A stretch of DNA of 64,000 nt from Hermatobates lingyangjiaoensis (GCA_026182355.1 JAPFBL010000001.1:1178001-1242000); one strand, 5' to 3'; counted from the stretch's first letter, positions 1-10,773 are shown. Translations and numbers: made by a program. The notes: generated from the letters alone by a model not told the origin.

Positions 1-300
1 TGTCCGCAAAACTTTGTCACAGGTAAACTCAGCTACCATAAGACATTACAAAGCTGAAACTTTTACAGTAGATTATGTGTAGGTCTAACTTAAAACATAG
101 GCTATGAATTGATTGGAAATTCAACGTAGAAGTGAAGTTATGGACGTTTAACGCAAAAATGTTTGTCACAAGTAAACTCAGCCACCATAAGACATAGCGA
201 GCTGAAACATTGACACTGGATTTGTGTGTGCCTAACTTAAAATTATGGGCTCTAAATAGATTATTAATTCAGTACAGAAGCGAAGTTAGGGGCTTTTAGC
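1..300. repeat. Tandem pair of ~150-bp repeats related to the Helitron
   Basis: Two diverged direct copies lie about 149 bp apart. Each has a GCAAAA..TTGTCACA start, then AAACTCAGC, ACCATAAGACAT, AGCTGAAAC and CTAACTTAAAA blocks in the same order. A third copy of the ACCATAAGACAT..GCTGAAACATTGA..CTAACTTAAAAT part lies at about 1790-1853, inside the small Helitron-like element. The pair may be the left part of the Helitron whose helicase relic follows, but the window starts too close to see the 5' end. Confidence 0.7.
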
Positions 301-444
301 TGTATTTCCTAATTCACAGACAAGTTTGTTTTGAAAATACACAGGTGTGGCAAGTAGGTATTGTTAGTTGATTTTAATTTCAATTGAGCATATGAATATA
401 TTGCGTATTTGACATCATTGAAATGTGTTTCACAGAGTTAAGGA

Positions 445-1070
445 TGTACTATCTATTGAGAATAAATGTTTTGTAAACGAGCAATTCTCAACCCTTAATA
501 TGAACAGGCATAAGAAATCAACAAACAAGTTCTTACGCTATATGAAGCCGAGGAAAGAACTTACAAGTCAGTAAAGAGATTGGATTAGTGATGAAGAAGC
601 AGTTCATTATCTAATTGAATTTCTTGACTCTGAATTTATTTCTCCTGGACTGCCTGCTCATGAGTAAAAACTTAAAGTAGAGCACCAATCATGCTGCAAT
701 TTAGTAGCAGTAACAAATTTCATGTTACGAAACATGAGTGCCCCAAAACTGTGCAACGGGACACGACTCTGAGTTCGTGCTCTACACAGATATGCCATAG
801 AGGCGGACATAATGACTGGATGTGGTATTGGGGAGTCTGTGTGTATACTTCACATACCATTGATTCCGAGCCACTGTCTGTTTACGTTGAAATGCTTGCA
901 AAGTCCGGTCAGAGTCTATTTCGCAATGACGTTAACTAAGTCGCAAAGGGAGACTTCATCTAACACAGGAATACAAGGTAGCAAAACCAAGTTTTTCTCA
1001 CATGGTCAAATGTAGTTTACATGCTCAACGGTCAGAGGTTTCAACTCTTCCTTCTACCATGAACCTGAAG
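445..1070 (+). pseudogene. Helitron helicase C-terminal relic (PIF1-like)
   Basis: Reading across frames gives a near-continuous match to the last third of the Helitron Rep/helicase protein. In order I see RAIL..P (478 on) with INKQVL; an EERTYKSV block; ISDEEAVHYLIEFLDS; SPGLPAHE; LCNGTRL followed by a stop; IEADIMTGCGIGE; HIPLIPS; and VRVYFAMTLTKSQ, the conserved FAMTINKAQGQT-type motif. SHGQM is then interrupted by TAG where the family has YVACSRV, and VRGFN follows. This order is diagnostic of the C-terminal half of Helitron/PIF1 superfamily-1B helicases, which drive rolling-circle transposition. Several stops and at least one small insertion (about 700-720) show it is dead. The Rep nuclease domain and the 5' part of the helicase are not in the window. 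Confidence 0.88.
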
Positions 1071-1099
1071 GATAGACAGCTAATGTAGTGTATTAGCTG

Positions 1100-1286
1100 G
1101 AGGCATTTGTTTAACACTGTAGTAATAATGGTATTTTCTACTATTCTATAATTTCTAATGACATTTTGAAATACCAAAAATGACGGAACTTCTGATTCCT
1201 CAGTGGTATAGCCAAAAGGCATAGGCACACGGCAATAAAACAAAACAGGAACTTCTGATTCCGTCAAAGACGGGTACGTTTGCTAT
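1100..1286 (+). mobile_element. Helitron 3' terminal region, first copy
   Basis: This lies directly downstream of the helicase relic. It ends with a 5-bp hairpin, CCGTC-AAA-GACGG (1261-1273), then 9 nt and CTAT (1283-1286), where Helitrons normally have CTRR. The block GTATTTTCTACTATTCTATAA and the hairpin are shared with 1868-2018. The last base of the terminal tetranucleotide is changed here, so this end may be mutated. Confidence 0.7.
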
Positions 1287-1299
1287 GTATTATATATAA

Positions 1300-1660
1300 C
1301 TGTCAACTTTTTTTTAATTTAATATTTGCTTAATAAATACACTGGTAATAATGTAAGGTATGGGACCAGAGTAGCCCAGTGGCTTGCGTGATCGCCGATG
1401 ACAGTAGTGCAAATGTATTATAAATAAATGTAACAAACAAATATTTTTTTGAATTTAAAATGTGGATAATATAAAAGATGGTAATAAAGTAAAGGGATCT
1501 AGCCAGGGTAGCCAGTAGCTTGCTTGCTCGCCGATGAGAGTAGTGCAAATGTATTATAAATAAATACAACAAAAATATTTTTTTTTAATTTAATATTTGC
1601 GTAATATAAACACTGGTAATAAAGTAAGGTATGGAACCAGAGTAGCCCAGTGGCTTGCGT
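1300..1660. repeat. Tandem repeat, ~135-bp unit, about 2.7 copies
   Basis: The block AGAGTAGCCCAGTGGCTTGCG occurs at 1368 and again at 1639, with a diverged version at 1505, giving a period of about 135 bp. Units share a T-run/AATTTAATATTTGC segment, CACTGGTAATAA.GTAAGGTATGG.ACC and GCAAATGTATTATAAATAAAT. TAGCCCAGTGG looks like a pol III A box, but no B box is visible, so a tRNA/SINE origin is only a guess. Confidence 0.7.
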
Positions 1661-1760
1661 GCTAGCTTTTGACTGGGAGCACGTTAATTAGAACTAACTC
1701 ATTTCAAGTTTTCTTTACGTTTCATAGTTCAGAGTAGCCACATGTACCCTTAGAATAATT

Positions 1761-2018
1761 TCTGTCTGTCGGTTTGTACACAAAATATTGCTACCATAAG
1801 ACATATAAAGCTGAAACATTGATTGTAGATTTGTGTATGTCTAACTTAAAATCTAATCTTTGTATACAGAGGCATTTGTTTAGCACTGTATTAATAATGG
1901 TATTTTCTACTATTCTATAACTTCTAATTGTAGTATTAGTATAATACTATAATTTATATTGTGGAATACCAAGTATAATAGAATTTTTGATTCCGTCAAA
2001 GACGGGTACGTTTGCTAG
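1761..2018 (+). mobile_element. Small non-autonomous Helitron-like element
   Basis: About 258 bp. The left part matches the tandem repeats at 1-300 and the right part matches the Helitron 3' region at 1100-1286. The 3' end is canonical: hairpin CCGTC-AAA-GACGG (1993-2005), 9 nt, then CTAG (2015-2018) followed by T. This is what an internal deletion derivative of the neighbouring helicase-bearing element would look like. The 5' boundary (TC at 1761) is tentative. Confidence 0.65.
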
Positions 2019-2340
2019 TATAAATATAAACCAATGAAAGCAACAATAATTTAAATATTTGATTCATCTACCCTTGGATTATGGTCATCTTCAAAGTAAG
2101 AAGAGTGCCTATTTCGGTCATAAAAATTCAAAATAATAAGAAAAAATTAAATTATGAGATTTACAAGCAAAATGGATGTACTACTATACAGTAATTAATG
2201 GTACTCTTAAGTGAGTAACCCTTGCAAGTTATTTGGTAGTGCAGTTTCCGTTAGATATAAGAATTTGTCGTTGCTTTGCTGGTATGACATTATCTGTAAT
2301 GAGGTCATAAGGAAAATTTGTTTTGAAGTGGTAGGATTAT

Positions 2341-2640
2341 GATGAAAGTGGTTGGGGAGGCGCGACTAATGGATGTTGAATAACAGTTAGTTTGGCGAGG
2401 AGAGGGCATCGTGAATTTGTTACTGGATGGCTGTTGGAGGCTAAAGGTTCTAATGTCTAGCGAGTAATGGGGACGGAGCGGTTCTTTTGGTGCGGTCTCC
2501 AGGACCTAATGGTTGCCTGGGAGGTCCGTCGCTTCGCTGTGGTCACTGTCACTGCCCTGTCCTACACTCTCATTACACTGCGCAATACCCATCTGCCATT
2601 TTCATTATATCCCTTTAACACTAAACTTTTTCAATTTGCT
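2341..2640. other. GC-rich islet, G-to-C strand switch
   Basis: Hand counts per 60-base line: 2341-2400 has G 24/C 5, 2521-2580 has G 13/C 21, and 2581-2630 has G 2/C 15. The open frame through it has no recognisable domain. It is one of a series of islets with the same composition. Confidence 0.55.
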
Positions 2641-3071
2641 AAAAAAAATATTAGCTAGTGCAATTCAAACAGAAAATTCTTAATTTCATGCCATGAATAT
2701 CTGAATAAAAATTACTTCAGCGTTTCATTACCGACTTCAATGCACACTTCTATGTACTAAAGATAAATAATTCATTTCTAATAAGACGTGGCATAAACTA
2801 ATAAAACAAACTATTAAAGGTAATTTCAAAATATATCAATTAAATTTTAATTATAATAATTATACAAACAACTAAGATGTATTGAATATGTGTACTATTT
2901 TAAATTGAAATATATGCAGAAGTGTCACAATAAATGCGAATGACTCTAAAATCAAAGAAATCAGCACAGAAGAAAGTGGAGAAAACTTCTTATTCGATTC
3001 CCAATGTTACCAGTTTTGTAATTTTTCGAAAAACCATAAAAACTTTTTTGATTAAAAATTAGAAGTGATTA
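2641..3071. other. AT-rich DNA, nothing recognised
   Basis: No frame longer than about 60 codons and no repeat shared with other parts of the window that I could find. Confidence 0.5.
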
Positions 3072-3072
3072 G

Positions 3073-3121
<49 letters not shown>

Positions 3122-3199
3122 CACTATTATTCTTTTTTATTGAGGTTTGGTCTAACTTGATAAAAAATAAAATAGTGTTAAATATATATATATATATAT
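3072..3199. repeat. (TA)n tracts flanking a 60-bp foldback
   Basis: A (TA)n run (3072-3120) and a second (3182-3199) enclose about 60 bp whose ends, AACACTATT and AATAGTGTT, are inverted. The T-rich and A-rich arms extend the pairing imperfectly to about 21 bp. It could be a tiny foldback insertion into a (TA)n tract. Confidence 0.65.
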
Positions 3200-3300
3200 C
3201 AGTGGCGATTTCTCAGGGAATGCAACACATGCATTGCATGCATAGAATTCATCTTTAAAGAAACCAAAATGTTCGAGACTCGAAATATTTAAAGGAACCC
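3200..3300 (+). mobile_element. Possible hAT 5' terminus
   Basis: CAGTGGCG at 3200-3207 matches the start typical of many hAT terminal inverted repeats (CAGTGGCG/CAGNGG), and a hAT transposase fragment in the same orientation follows within 300 bp. No matching CGCCACTG end was found downstream, so the element is incomplete or the right end has decayed. Confidence 0.4.
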
Positions 3301-3454
3301 CCTTTTTTTTATTCCACTACACGCTAAGGAACCATTTTCTATGATTGCGCTAAGCTTCCGAATGCAGGGGTTTACTCTTATCATTTCTGGTTGATGAAAA
3401 TGGTCTTAATTGCCAAGAGAATCAAGAACGAAGTTTCCATACACTGCAACTCAG

Positions 3455-3745
3455 GCTTGCTGAGCTCCTCAAATACATACTGGAAAGTGATTGCACACAG
3501 GTCTTCCGGAAATTTATAAACACATGAATTTGGTTATGACTATTCCCATAACAACAGCAAGTGTTGAAAGATTGTTTTTCTGCCCTCAAAAGAATTAAAA
3601 GTTATTTACGAAGCTCCCAAAGTGAAGAGCGATTGTCTAATTTATCCGTAATTTCAATTGAAAGACATTTACTTAAAGATCTCATGGCAGATAGAGAGAA
3701 GTTTTATGGCTTTGTTATCGAAGAATTTTGCAAGAAGTTTTTATT
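3455..3745 (+). pseudogene. hAT transposase C-terminal dimerisation domain, frameshifted
   Basis: Upstream frame: LAELLKYILESD..FRKF, a stop, then TIPITTASVER. Downstream frame: FSALKRIKSYLRSS, SEERLSNLSVISIERHLLKDL and VIEEF. This is the hallmark order of the hAT dimerisation region found in ZMYM1-like and other hAT proteins (TIPVTTASAERSFSALKRIKSYLRS). One extra T in the run at about 3574-3579 breaks the frame in the middle of the motif, and an in-frame stop lies before TIPITT. The catalytic core is missing, so this is an inactive relic. Confidence 0.88.
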
Positions 3746-3883
3746 CAAATGGTGTATTGTGTATCTCTTTCTTTAATAAAAACATTTTTTGCCTATTTTT
3801 ATTGTATTGGTTAATAAAAGTTAATGTTAAAAGTATTTCCAAATAAAACCTGATTCAAATCCCCATAAAATGGTTTTATGAAC

Positions 3884-4157
3884 TATAATATTTTTAACAA
3901 AACAATCTACAACCTACATAGGAACTAAATTAATGAGAACAACACATAAATAGAACAGGTTATTTTACAATCAGAGTTGTTGATGAGTTGTAGTGTACTT
4001 TCCAAGGTAAAATTAATTTCCTTTTTTTGGTGTTTTGAAATAGATGTGCACTTGGAATTAACAACTATGATTGTAAAATAGCCTGTTGTATTCATGTGTT
4101 GTTCTCAATAATTTAGTTGCCTAAGTAAGTTTTAGATTGTTTTGTTAAAAGTATTGT
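3884..4157. repeat. Inverted repeat, ~100-bp arms
   Basis: The left arm (3884-3984) reads AACAAAACAATCTACAAC, AACTAAATTAATGAGAACAACAC and TTTTACAATCAGAGTTGTTG. The right arm (4059-4157) is the reverse complement with scattered differences. About 75 bp separate them. A CTGAAGA..GAAAA core (4180-4207) follows the right arm directly. Confidence 0.8.
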
Positions 4158-4179
4158 AGCTCTTACTCTAATTTTAGCC

Positions 4180-4209
4180 CTGAAGATGATGTACAAATAC
4201 ATGAAAATG
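4180..4209 (+). ncRNA. Hammerhead-like core stem-loop
   Basis: CTGAAGA (4180-4186), TG, then ATGTA-CAAA-TACAT, then GAAAATG and TTGGCC. It has the same architecture as the cores beside PLE pieces elsewhere in the window. A functional ribozyme is not shown. Confidence 0.35.
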
Positions 4210-4280
4210 TTGGCCTAGGTAGGAGTTTATTTTCTTTTATATGACCTAGCCTCTCAAAAACAAAATTTGCCTAATACAAT

Positions 4281-4291
4281 ATATATATATT

Positions 4292-4350
<59 letters not shown>
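4281..4350. repeat. (TA)n followed by (GT)n microsatellite
   Basis: Compound dinucleotide run: TA repeats to about 4310, then GT repeats to about 4347. Confidence 0.95.
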
Positions 4351-4352
<2 letters not shown>

Positions 4353-4549
4353 TAATTAAAAATCACAATTAAACACGAGATGTAATCAATGAAGTCCAAA
4401 AAGGAAAAAGCAAAACAAAGAAATAAATGCTCTGAGGTCTTTCACTTTATGTCACTTTATGTGTTTGCTTGCTCTCTGATAACAAAAAGTGAAAGGCCTC
4501 AGCGGATTTATTTCTTTTGTTTTACTTTTTCCTTGTAGTTTGAACTTTA

Positions 4550-4689
4550 TATATATATATACACTTTAACACATAGAAAAGAACACAGAAAGACACTACA
4601 GAACTCACTTCGATATTTCGACATCCGTCGTCATCGGGAAGAAGTGCGAAGTACTGGCGTTGAGAAGCAAACTGCTTCTTTCTCTCTCA

Positions 4690-4736
<47 letters not shown>

Positions 4737-4740
4737 AACA
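4550..4740 (-). mobile_element. PLE-type 3' terminal module
   Basis: On the minus strand this carries a CCGATGA-C-GAC-GGAT-GTC-GAAAT core (4615-4637), then ATCGAAGTGAGTTC and a TGTGTTC-type end against (TA)n at 4548-4560. The same core and flank follow the GIY-YIG coding region at 34.3 kb. A (CT)n/(TA)n tract (4678-4736) closes the other side. Confidence 0.6.
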
Positions 4741-4930
4741 GCAAGAAATCCGGAAAAAAAACTATGATCTTTCAACCGTAACAAACAGTCCTCATCAAAG
4801 TCAAATCACAACTGAATTTTATCAAATTAATTTCATTAGTTGGGATTTGAATCTGACAGTTGGAACTGCTTCTTACAGTTGAAAGATCTTAGTCTTTTTC
4901 TCATTTGTTATTGTGGTTTGGCCGTTGATT
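4741..4930. repeat. Inverted pair of 'GATCTTTCAAC' family modules
   Basis: The left half (about 4750-4810, minus sense) and right half (about 4840-4925, plus sense) both carry the CTGANNA..GTTGAAAGATCTTAGT..TTTCTCATTT..TTGTGGTTTG block also seen at 11.3, 14.0, 21.4 and 55.5 kb. This copy is diverged. Confidence 0.65.
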
Positions 4931-5261
4931 GTTATTTCACGTATTTATTGGGAAAACTTTTTTATTTTCTTTTTTAAAATATATTCCCTTTTCTCCAAAT
5001 TTAGTCTAGTAAATATAAGTGGCGTTACCAAGGCAATATTTTTAATATAATACAATAAATAATTAATAATATTATCATCTTAAAATATATTTTTTAATAT
5101 GTTTAAGTCCTGATGATGGTTAATAAAAAACACAAACGTTCGCGTAAGGTTCCCTCATTAATTTACAACCATAGAATAAGCATTTCTTTTTACATTCACT
5201 CCCCTGACGTCGATCATTAACAAGGTCGAAATAAAGAAGTGATTCATAGTGTATTGTTTTC

Positions 5262-5294
5262 ATTTGTGTTTTTTTTTATTTTTTTTTTTTTTTG
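5262..5294. repeat. Poly-T tract
   Basis: A run of about 30 bases, almost all T, next to GGCATACAAGG. It may be the oligo-A tail of a minus-strand retroposon, but no body was recognised. Confidence 0.6.
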
Positions 5295-5379
5295 GCATAC
5301 AAGGGATTATTGAAGTCTATTCAAAGAACTAAATAAAACAATTTACTGAAAGAGGACACAAAAATTCACTTTGTATTTC

Positions 5380-5700
5380 CATACAGTCGACATCAGAAGG
5401 GCATTGTAAGCTAATAAGAAGCAGGTTAACTCTGAAGTCCCCTTCTAGGAATCACTCAGTTAGTTTTACCACATCAAGACGAGAGATATAGACAGAAAAG
5501 AAAAATAATAAAGAAATAATGGAATAAAAAAGTAAAACAAGTAAGTTTAAAGTATAAATACATTTTTAAATTTATAAAACTAAGTATAAATAAAGTATAA
5601 AAAAAAAACAAAATAAATAAGGAAAGAAATGTAAAAAAAATTGGAGTGGTCTACACTCAACTTTACTGTATGTAAACCTAATATCATACTCGTTGACAAT
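5380..5700 (-). mobile_element. Probable PLE 3' untranslated remnant
   Basis: On the minus strand CTGATGTCGACTGTATGGAAATA (5387-5409 region) resembles the core after PLE coding ends. The long purine-rich stretch to its right resembles the pyrimidine-rich 3' UTR at 34.13-34.26 kb when reversed. No coding part survives. Confidence 0.35.
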
Positions 5701-7016
5701 CAACTTAGTTTTAGTGTTATGTGTTAAAGCTTGCATCTTGTAACTGTATGATCAAACTCCCTAATAGAGAATTATCCAACTCATTATTTAATTAATCAAG
5801 GGACTTCATTTGTTTTTATGTTTCTATATCCATTTTATCAGTTATAAACAAAATTGGAATCATGGTTGTAGAATTATCAAATATATATAGTAATAGTCGA
5901 AATAATTAGCTATGTTCAAAATCATTCTGAAATATGTGTTAATTATTCAATAAAATAGTTTTGTTGAAACTAAAGTTGAAATACTTTAGTAACTGATAAA
6001 TTACATTTCTGATGAATAATTTCAAGTTTTTTTCTGAAACTTATTCAGTTTTCATATATTTTATATTACTAAAAAAAAGTAACAATTTTAATTTGAGTAA
6101 ACTTTATAACTTTGTTGTATGACAGAATATTGAAAAAGATGTGTATGTACAATTTTTTGAAGTAATGTTGCAGGTTAGTATTGGACGAATCACTTATCTG
6201 ATAGAAATGACGGTCGGCCGGGATCAGAGAGCTTTCCCAGTCCTTTTCCAATTAGTACTGTCGGCGCCTGTTGCCGATGGTCCATTAGCATAACGCACTC
6301 GGCCTAAGTGACCGCTTAGCACACAAATTGGACATCTCGCCTTGGATGTGACCTAAGCCTAATGCATTCATCCCACGTCCGCTCTTGTCACATCTCACCT
6401 GACTGGCAAAAAGCTTTTACCTACACTTGCCATTTTCTTGCAAACATAATAAATATATATTCAAAAATAACACTATTTTTTTTAATATTACTACACTATA
6501 TTAACTAATCTGTTGCAAAAATATTTTCAAAGTAGTAACTCAACATAAAACGGAACAAAAAAACAAGTCACACATATTGATTGGTTTGAATATCTGTCTT
6601 CTTGGTTTTGTATGTGCGAACAAATAATATCAATTACAATAATTATTTAACCAGAATCTTTCTTTAAAATACTGCTATAGGTATTTTGTCATTTTAGGCG
6701 AATCAAACTTTGTTAGACTGAAACTATAAAGTAAAAATAAATACAATTCACACTAATGAATAAATTGCTCTCCACGAATTAATATTTATATGAATGAAAT
6801 CAATCAATAATAATGTATACAAATGGTTATTATTATTTAATTCTGTTCTAATTAGTTATTTAACATTTCTGACCGTAAACAATACTTTCTACATGGACAC
6901 TGGTTAAATAAATATACTACTGTATATAGTTAATTGTCAAATTATTAAAGTAAAGTCTATAACAAGTGATTTAAATAAAACTTTTGTGAACAGAGTTTTA
7001 GCAAAACAGAAATAGT
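5700..7016. other. AT-rich DNA with one GC-rich islet
   Basis: Mostly unstructured AT-rich sequence. An islet at about 6190-6420 contains GGTCGGCCGGG on the left and is C-rich on the right (CATCTCGCC, CCCACGTCCG, CTCACCTGAC). No gene recognised. Confidence 0.5.
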
Positions 7017-7028
7017 AATTACTTTTTA

Positions 7029-7095
7029 CTTTACTATAAGTAAAGTATAGTGATCTTGAAAAAATTCGATCTCGAGATTTTGACGGAATTATATT
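7029..7095 (+). repeat. Solitary head of the 60.9-kb tandem repeat
   Basis: ACTTTACTATAAGTAAAGT, a palindrome with an ATA loop, then GTGATC.TGAAAAAATTCG and TCGAGATTTTGACGGAATTA. This is nearly identical to the first ~65 bases of the units at 60899 and 61729. The match ends at TTATA, so this is a truncated copy. Confidence 0.8.
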
Positions 7096-7639
7096 TTTAT
7101 TTCGTAAAGTACTCCTAAATAAAGTGCACTTTTGGTTCAGAGCCACCTCTTCTGTTACAGAGATGCCAGTAAATTAAAAATGGAATATGTTATTACAACT
7201 TTTTCTTTTAAATGTGTTATCTTGCTGATACACATACCAATACACGCATTAACACACACGCGCCCACACACATATACACAGAGAGGACATTATTTGCAAA
7301 ACGTTTTTTATTTGATTAAAGTGACATCAAAGTTTATATTTTTTGCTAATATCTCATCAAACCAAAATGAAAACATAAAACCCTTTTTATGTCCGTTCAT
7401 CACAATTAGAGAACAGTTTTTTTGAACTTTTGACTCGAATTTTCAATGTCAACTAAAAAGACAAAGACACGATTTCAATAAAAATTTTTACGATGTTCAT
7501 CTCAACAATAGACGGAACTTAAAAACGCAATTTGGCGATTATAGCTGCTTTAATTTTTTAAATATGATACTCAAATACATACAATAAAAACTTACTTAAT
7601 TGCACTTAGGGACCAAAAAACGAATATTTTCAGTAACTG

Positions 7640-7910
7640 GATTTCAATGCCAACGTTTCGGTTTTTATTTAAAACCTTTTTCATAGGTAGAAGTAATTTC
7701 AATATTTCGACTTTGTCGTCATTAGAAGAAGAAGAAGAAAAAGAAGAAAGAAGAAGAAGAAAGCAGAAGATGATGATGACCTCTTCTTCTTCGACTCCTG
7801 AGGGTTTAATCTCATTGAGAGCTTAAATTGAACCTGAAGAACTGACCGAGTCCCGATAAACTTTATTTTCTTTCTATTCCGCTGTCGATACTTTTATCAA
7901 TATTTAAATA
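7640..7910. mobile_element. PLE-type terminal modules and (GAA)n tract
   Basis: 7645-7690 (minus sense) holds the CCTATGAAAAAGG..AAAACCGAAACGTTGGC block of the 10.4-kb palindrome family. 7707-7727 (minus) holds a TCGAAATATTG core. A (GAA)n tract spans about 7725-7770. 7825-7862 (plus) holds AACCTGAAGAACTGACCGAG and CCCGATAAACTTTA, the outer end of the same family seen at 55.37 kb. Truncated copies appear stitched together. Confidence 0.6.
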
Positions 7911-10019
7911 AATATATATATAATACAATATATAATTAAATCGGTTAGTTTTTCTGGTTCAAACCCAAATATCAAAACCGACGTATTACTTCATTTAAAA
8001 CTTCTTTCGTAAGCAAACATATAAAGTTTTAAGCTAAAGAACTTAAGAGTAATTATATTAAGAAGTTGTAAAAAATCATTAATTGAATACAACATTAAAC
8101 ACTTTAACTATATATATATATTATATCAATCAATTAATAAAATATAATATTTTAATTTTCATCGTAACACGAATTAGTCATTTTTTTAATATAACGTAAA
8201 ACGTTTCTTTAAAATAACAAAAAGCACTATAATTTACAGAAAGAGCTGTGAAATGTGAGGAGCAAAGATTTACTCTTAGCTACAGAGGGGAGTGACTTTC
8301 TTCATCAGAAATAGTGAAATAAAGTGCGTTAATAAACTTGCTGAGAAAAACGACCTGACAGTTTGTAAGATGACGGATTTAGACAGAGTAATCTATGCAG
8401 ATATGCCTTATAGTTTCCATAGCCGATAAGTAACTCTCTTACTTAATGTCACACAAGTTATGTGAAAACATGCAGTGATGTAAGATGATGAAACACTTGG
8501 TGAAAGGGTGCTGGTAATTGATCACTGTCAACATTGGCGGACAAAGCATCTTAGTCAGTTGGCCATTAAGTGCATTTTCAAACCCCAGTGTCCTTTAACT
8601 CTAGTAAAGTAAATCTACTTGAGATTTGCTCTTTTCACTTTGGTTATATATAGAAAACTAAATTTTAGGAATTATTAATGTATTTGTACATAATTAACTT
8701 TCTAAGGTACTTTGAAATATGCTGTACTTTAAAATCATTTTGTCTTCATAAACACCCGTGATTTTACTATCCACCGATTAATCAAAGACAATTTACTAGT
8801 TAACTTGCTAATGTCCCTTTTATAATATAATATCTAAATGTCTTAGCATTTTATCTCTATTACAGTTTTCTTTAAGTCATAAAATCTAAATCATGTGTAA
8901 TATGTTATAATACACAATTACAAACTTTACACATACAAGCTTTGTAGCCATAGCACAGTGAAACTCAAACGCAGGCATCAAACACATCTTAAAATGCAAC
9001 AAAATTTACTAAATGCACAAGTATGACAACTTTTTCATCATTCTTCTGCTTAAATTAATATTGATTACCTTATTACAAGCTATTTTATTCAATACTTTAA
9101 CATAACGAATTAATAATAATTTTAATTTTCTTCCCCATACCACTTTTGCTACAGTTTAGAGTTAGCCACAATAAAAACTTTCGAAAGAATAACTTAATTT
9201 TAATAAAGAAAAAAGAAAACTCATTTTTACCTCAAGCACCCACGGAGAATGAATTTCATTAATTAAGATATAATCATGTCTCTTGAACTTCTAGATATTT
9301 TTGGGTATCTCTTCAACGTTATTAACAATAAACACATTTTCACAATTTTTTACCATGTTGTCTTTGAAAGAAAGATATATGTTTATAAGCAACTAGGGAA
9401 TATATTTTAACAAACTAAATAAAATAAAATCTCAGAGAAAAAACACACAGACAAAATTTCTTTAAACTTCTTTACAATATAACTACTCTATTCATTGTCT
9501 TTCTTACATTTTTATATATACAACCATCAAGTTCAATTATAATCAAGTCAAATTATCTATTTTTATAAAAGTTCTAAAGTTATATACATAACTAAAAGAT
9601 CAAGATACTTTCTATATAATAACAGAGTAACTTAGCATAGTTAATTTAAAATTTATCTTCAAAGTCGTGTGTTCTAACCAAAAGTATAACAGGATGTATT
9701 GAAGGATTTCTAAGTTATAGATTCTATCGGTTAAGTAGGTTTACTCCATTTTCAGAGTGCTGATAACCAACCGTACAGTAATTCGGGAATATCAATGCTA
9801 CATCTTTCAGTAACAAAATTGTATATTTGGACAAACACGAGATGAGATTAAAATTGGTACTCTATTTGGAATGAATAAAAACTTCTCCCATATCTCACAA
9901 TTTCGTCAATATAACAATAACTTGTACACTTTAGTGTAAATCATCCAATTCATGAAATCAAATTTCTTCATGATTTCCATACTTTAATTAACGCAAATAC
10001 AAAATTTATCTTAGTAGTC
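7911..10019. other. AT-rich DNA; weak islet at 8.47-8.60 kb
   Basis: No gene or clear repeat. The islet runs from GATGATGAAACACTTGGTGA to AAACCCCAGTGTCCTTTAAC and again switches from G-rich to C-rich. Confidence 0.45.
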
Positions 10020-10375
10020 CAGTCGAAGGTTTTGAACGGTTAAGATTGTTGTTCCTTTAAATAATGTATATTTCATTTTCTTAGTCAAAAAATCTTACTT
10101 CTGTAAGTTATATTGTTTTATTTATCCCTAAATAATTCTGCTGATAATATTCATAAGTTGTAATAACTCATTTTCATATTGTTTATATGTTGGATGTTGA
10201 TATGTGATTTCTTATTATCCTTTGTTTGTAGACCTATGAAAATGATTTTAAAGTAAAACCGAAACGTCGACTATAAGAGTTTGATTTTTGAACCTAGAAA
10301 ATTTAATAACATTTTGAACCAATTACAGAACACACTTATTCTATCAAACGGTCGATATGTTATTGAATCTGTTAT
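10020..10375 (+). repeat. Older half-copy of the 10.4-kb palindrome family
   Basis: It matches the right arm of 10592-10773 (GTCGAAGGTTTTG, TTGTTGTTCCTTTAAATAATGTA, TTTCATTTTCTTAGT, CCTATGAAAA..ACCGAAACGT, GAACACAC..ATTCTATCAAACGGTCGATAT). About 120 bp of unrelated sequence (roughly 10110-10235) is inserted before CCTATGAAAA. Its divergence suggests it is older than the palindrome. Confidence 0.75.
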
Positions 10376-10400
10376 ATATTTCTATATATATATACATATA

Positions 10401-10773
10401 TAGGTGTGTTCTCTAATCGGGGTTCGGTCAATTTTCCAGGATAAAAAATCAAACTCTCGTTGCCAACGTTTCGGTTTTATTTAAAACCTTTTTCATAGGC
10501 AGAAGTAAGAATTTTTTAACTAAGAAAATGAAATTTACATTATTTAAAGGAACAACAATGTTAGCCGGACAAAACCTTCGACCTCAGTCTAGTCGAAGGT
10601 TTTGTCCGGCTAACATTGTTGTTCCTTTAAATAATGTAAATTTCATTTTCTTAGTTAAAAAATTCTTACTTCTGCCTATGAAAAAAGTTTTAAATAAAAC
10701 CGAAACGTTGGCAACGAGAGTTTGATTTTTTATCCTGGAAAATTGACCGAACCCCGATTAGAGAACACACCTA
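10401..10773. repeat. Near-perfect palindrome, 182-bp arms
   Basis: Arms 10401-10582 and 10592-10773 are reverse complements with very few differences, around a 9-base spacer. Each arm contains the GAAACGTTGGC core with the hairpin CCTATGAAAAA-GTTTTA..TAAAAC-CGAAACGTTGGC, and outer GGGGTTCGGTCAATTTTCC. (TA)n lies on both sides (about 10385-10400 and 10811-10832). It fits a head-to-head pair of PLE-type terminal modules. Confidence 0.92.

Noticed and set aside
691..939. 82-codon frame as a small gene
   Set aside because: It is the wrong frame across the Helitron helicase relic; the meaningful reading is in other frames.
10528..10725. 65-codon frame as a gene
   Set aside because: It spans the centre of the 182-bp palindrome and is explained by the inverted repeat.
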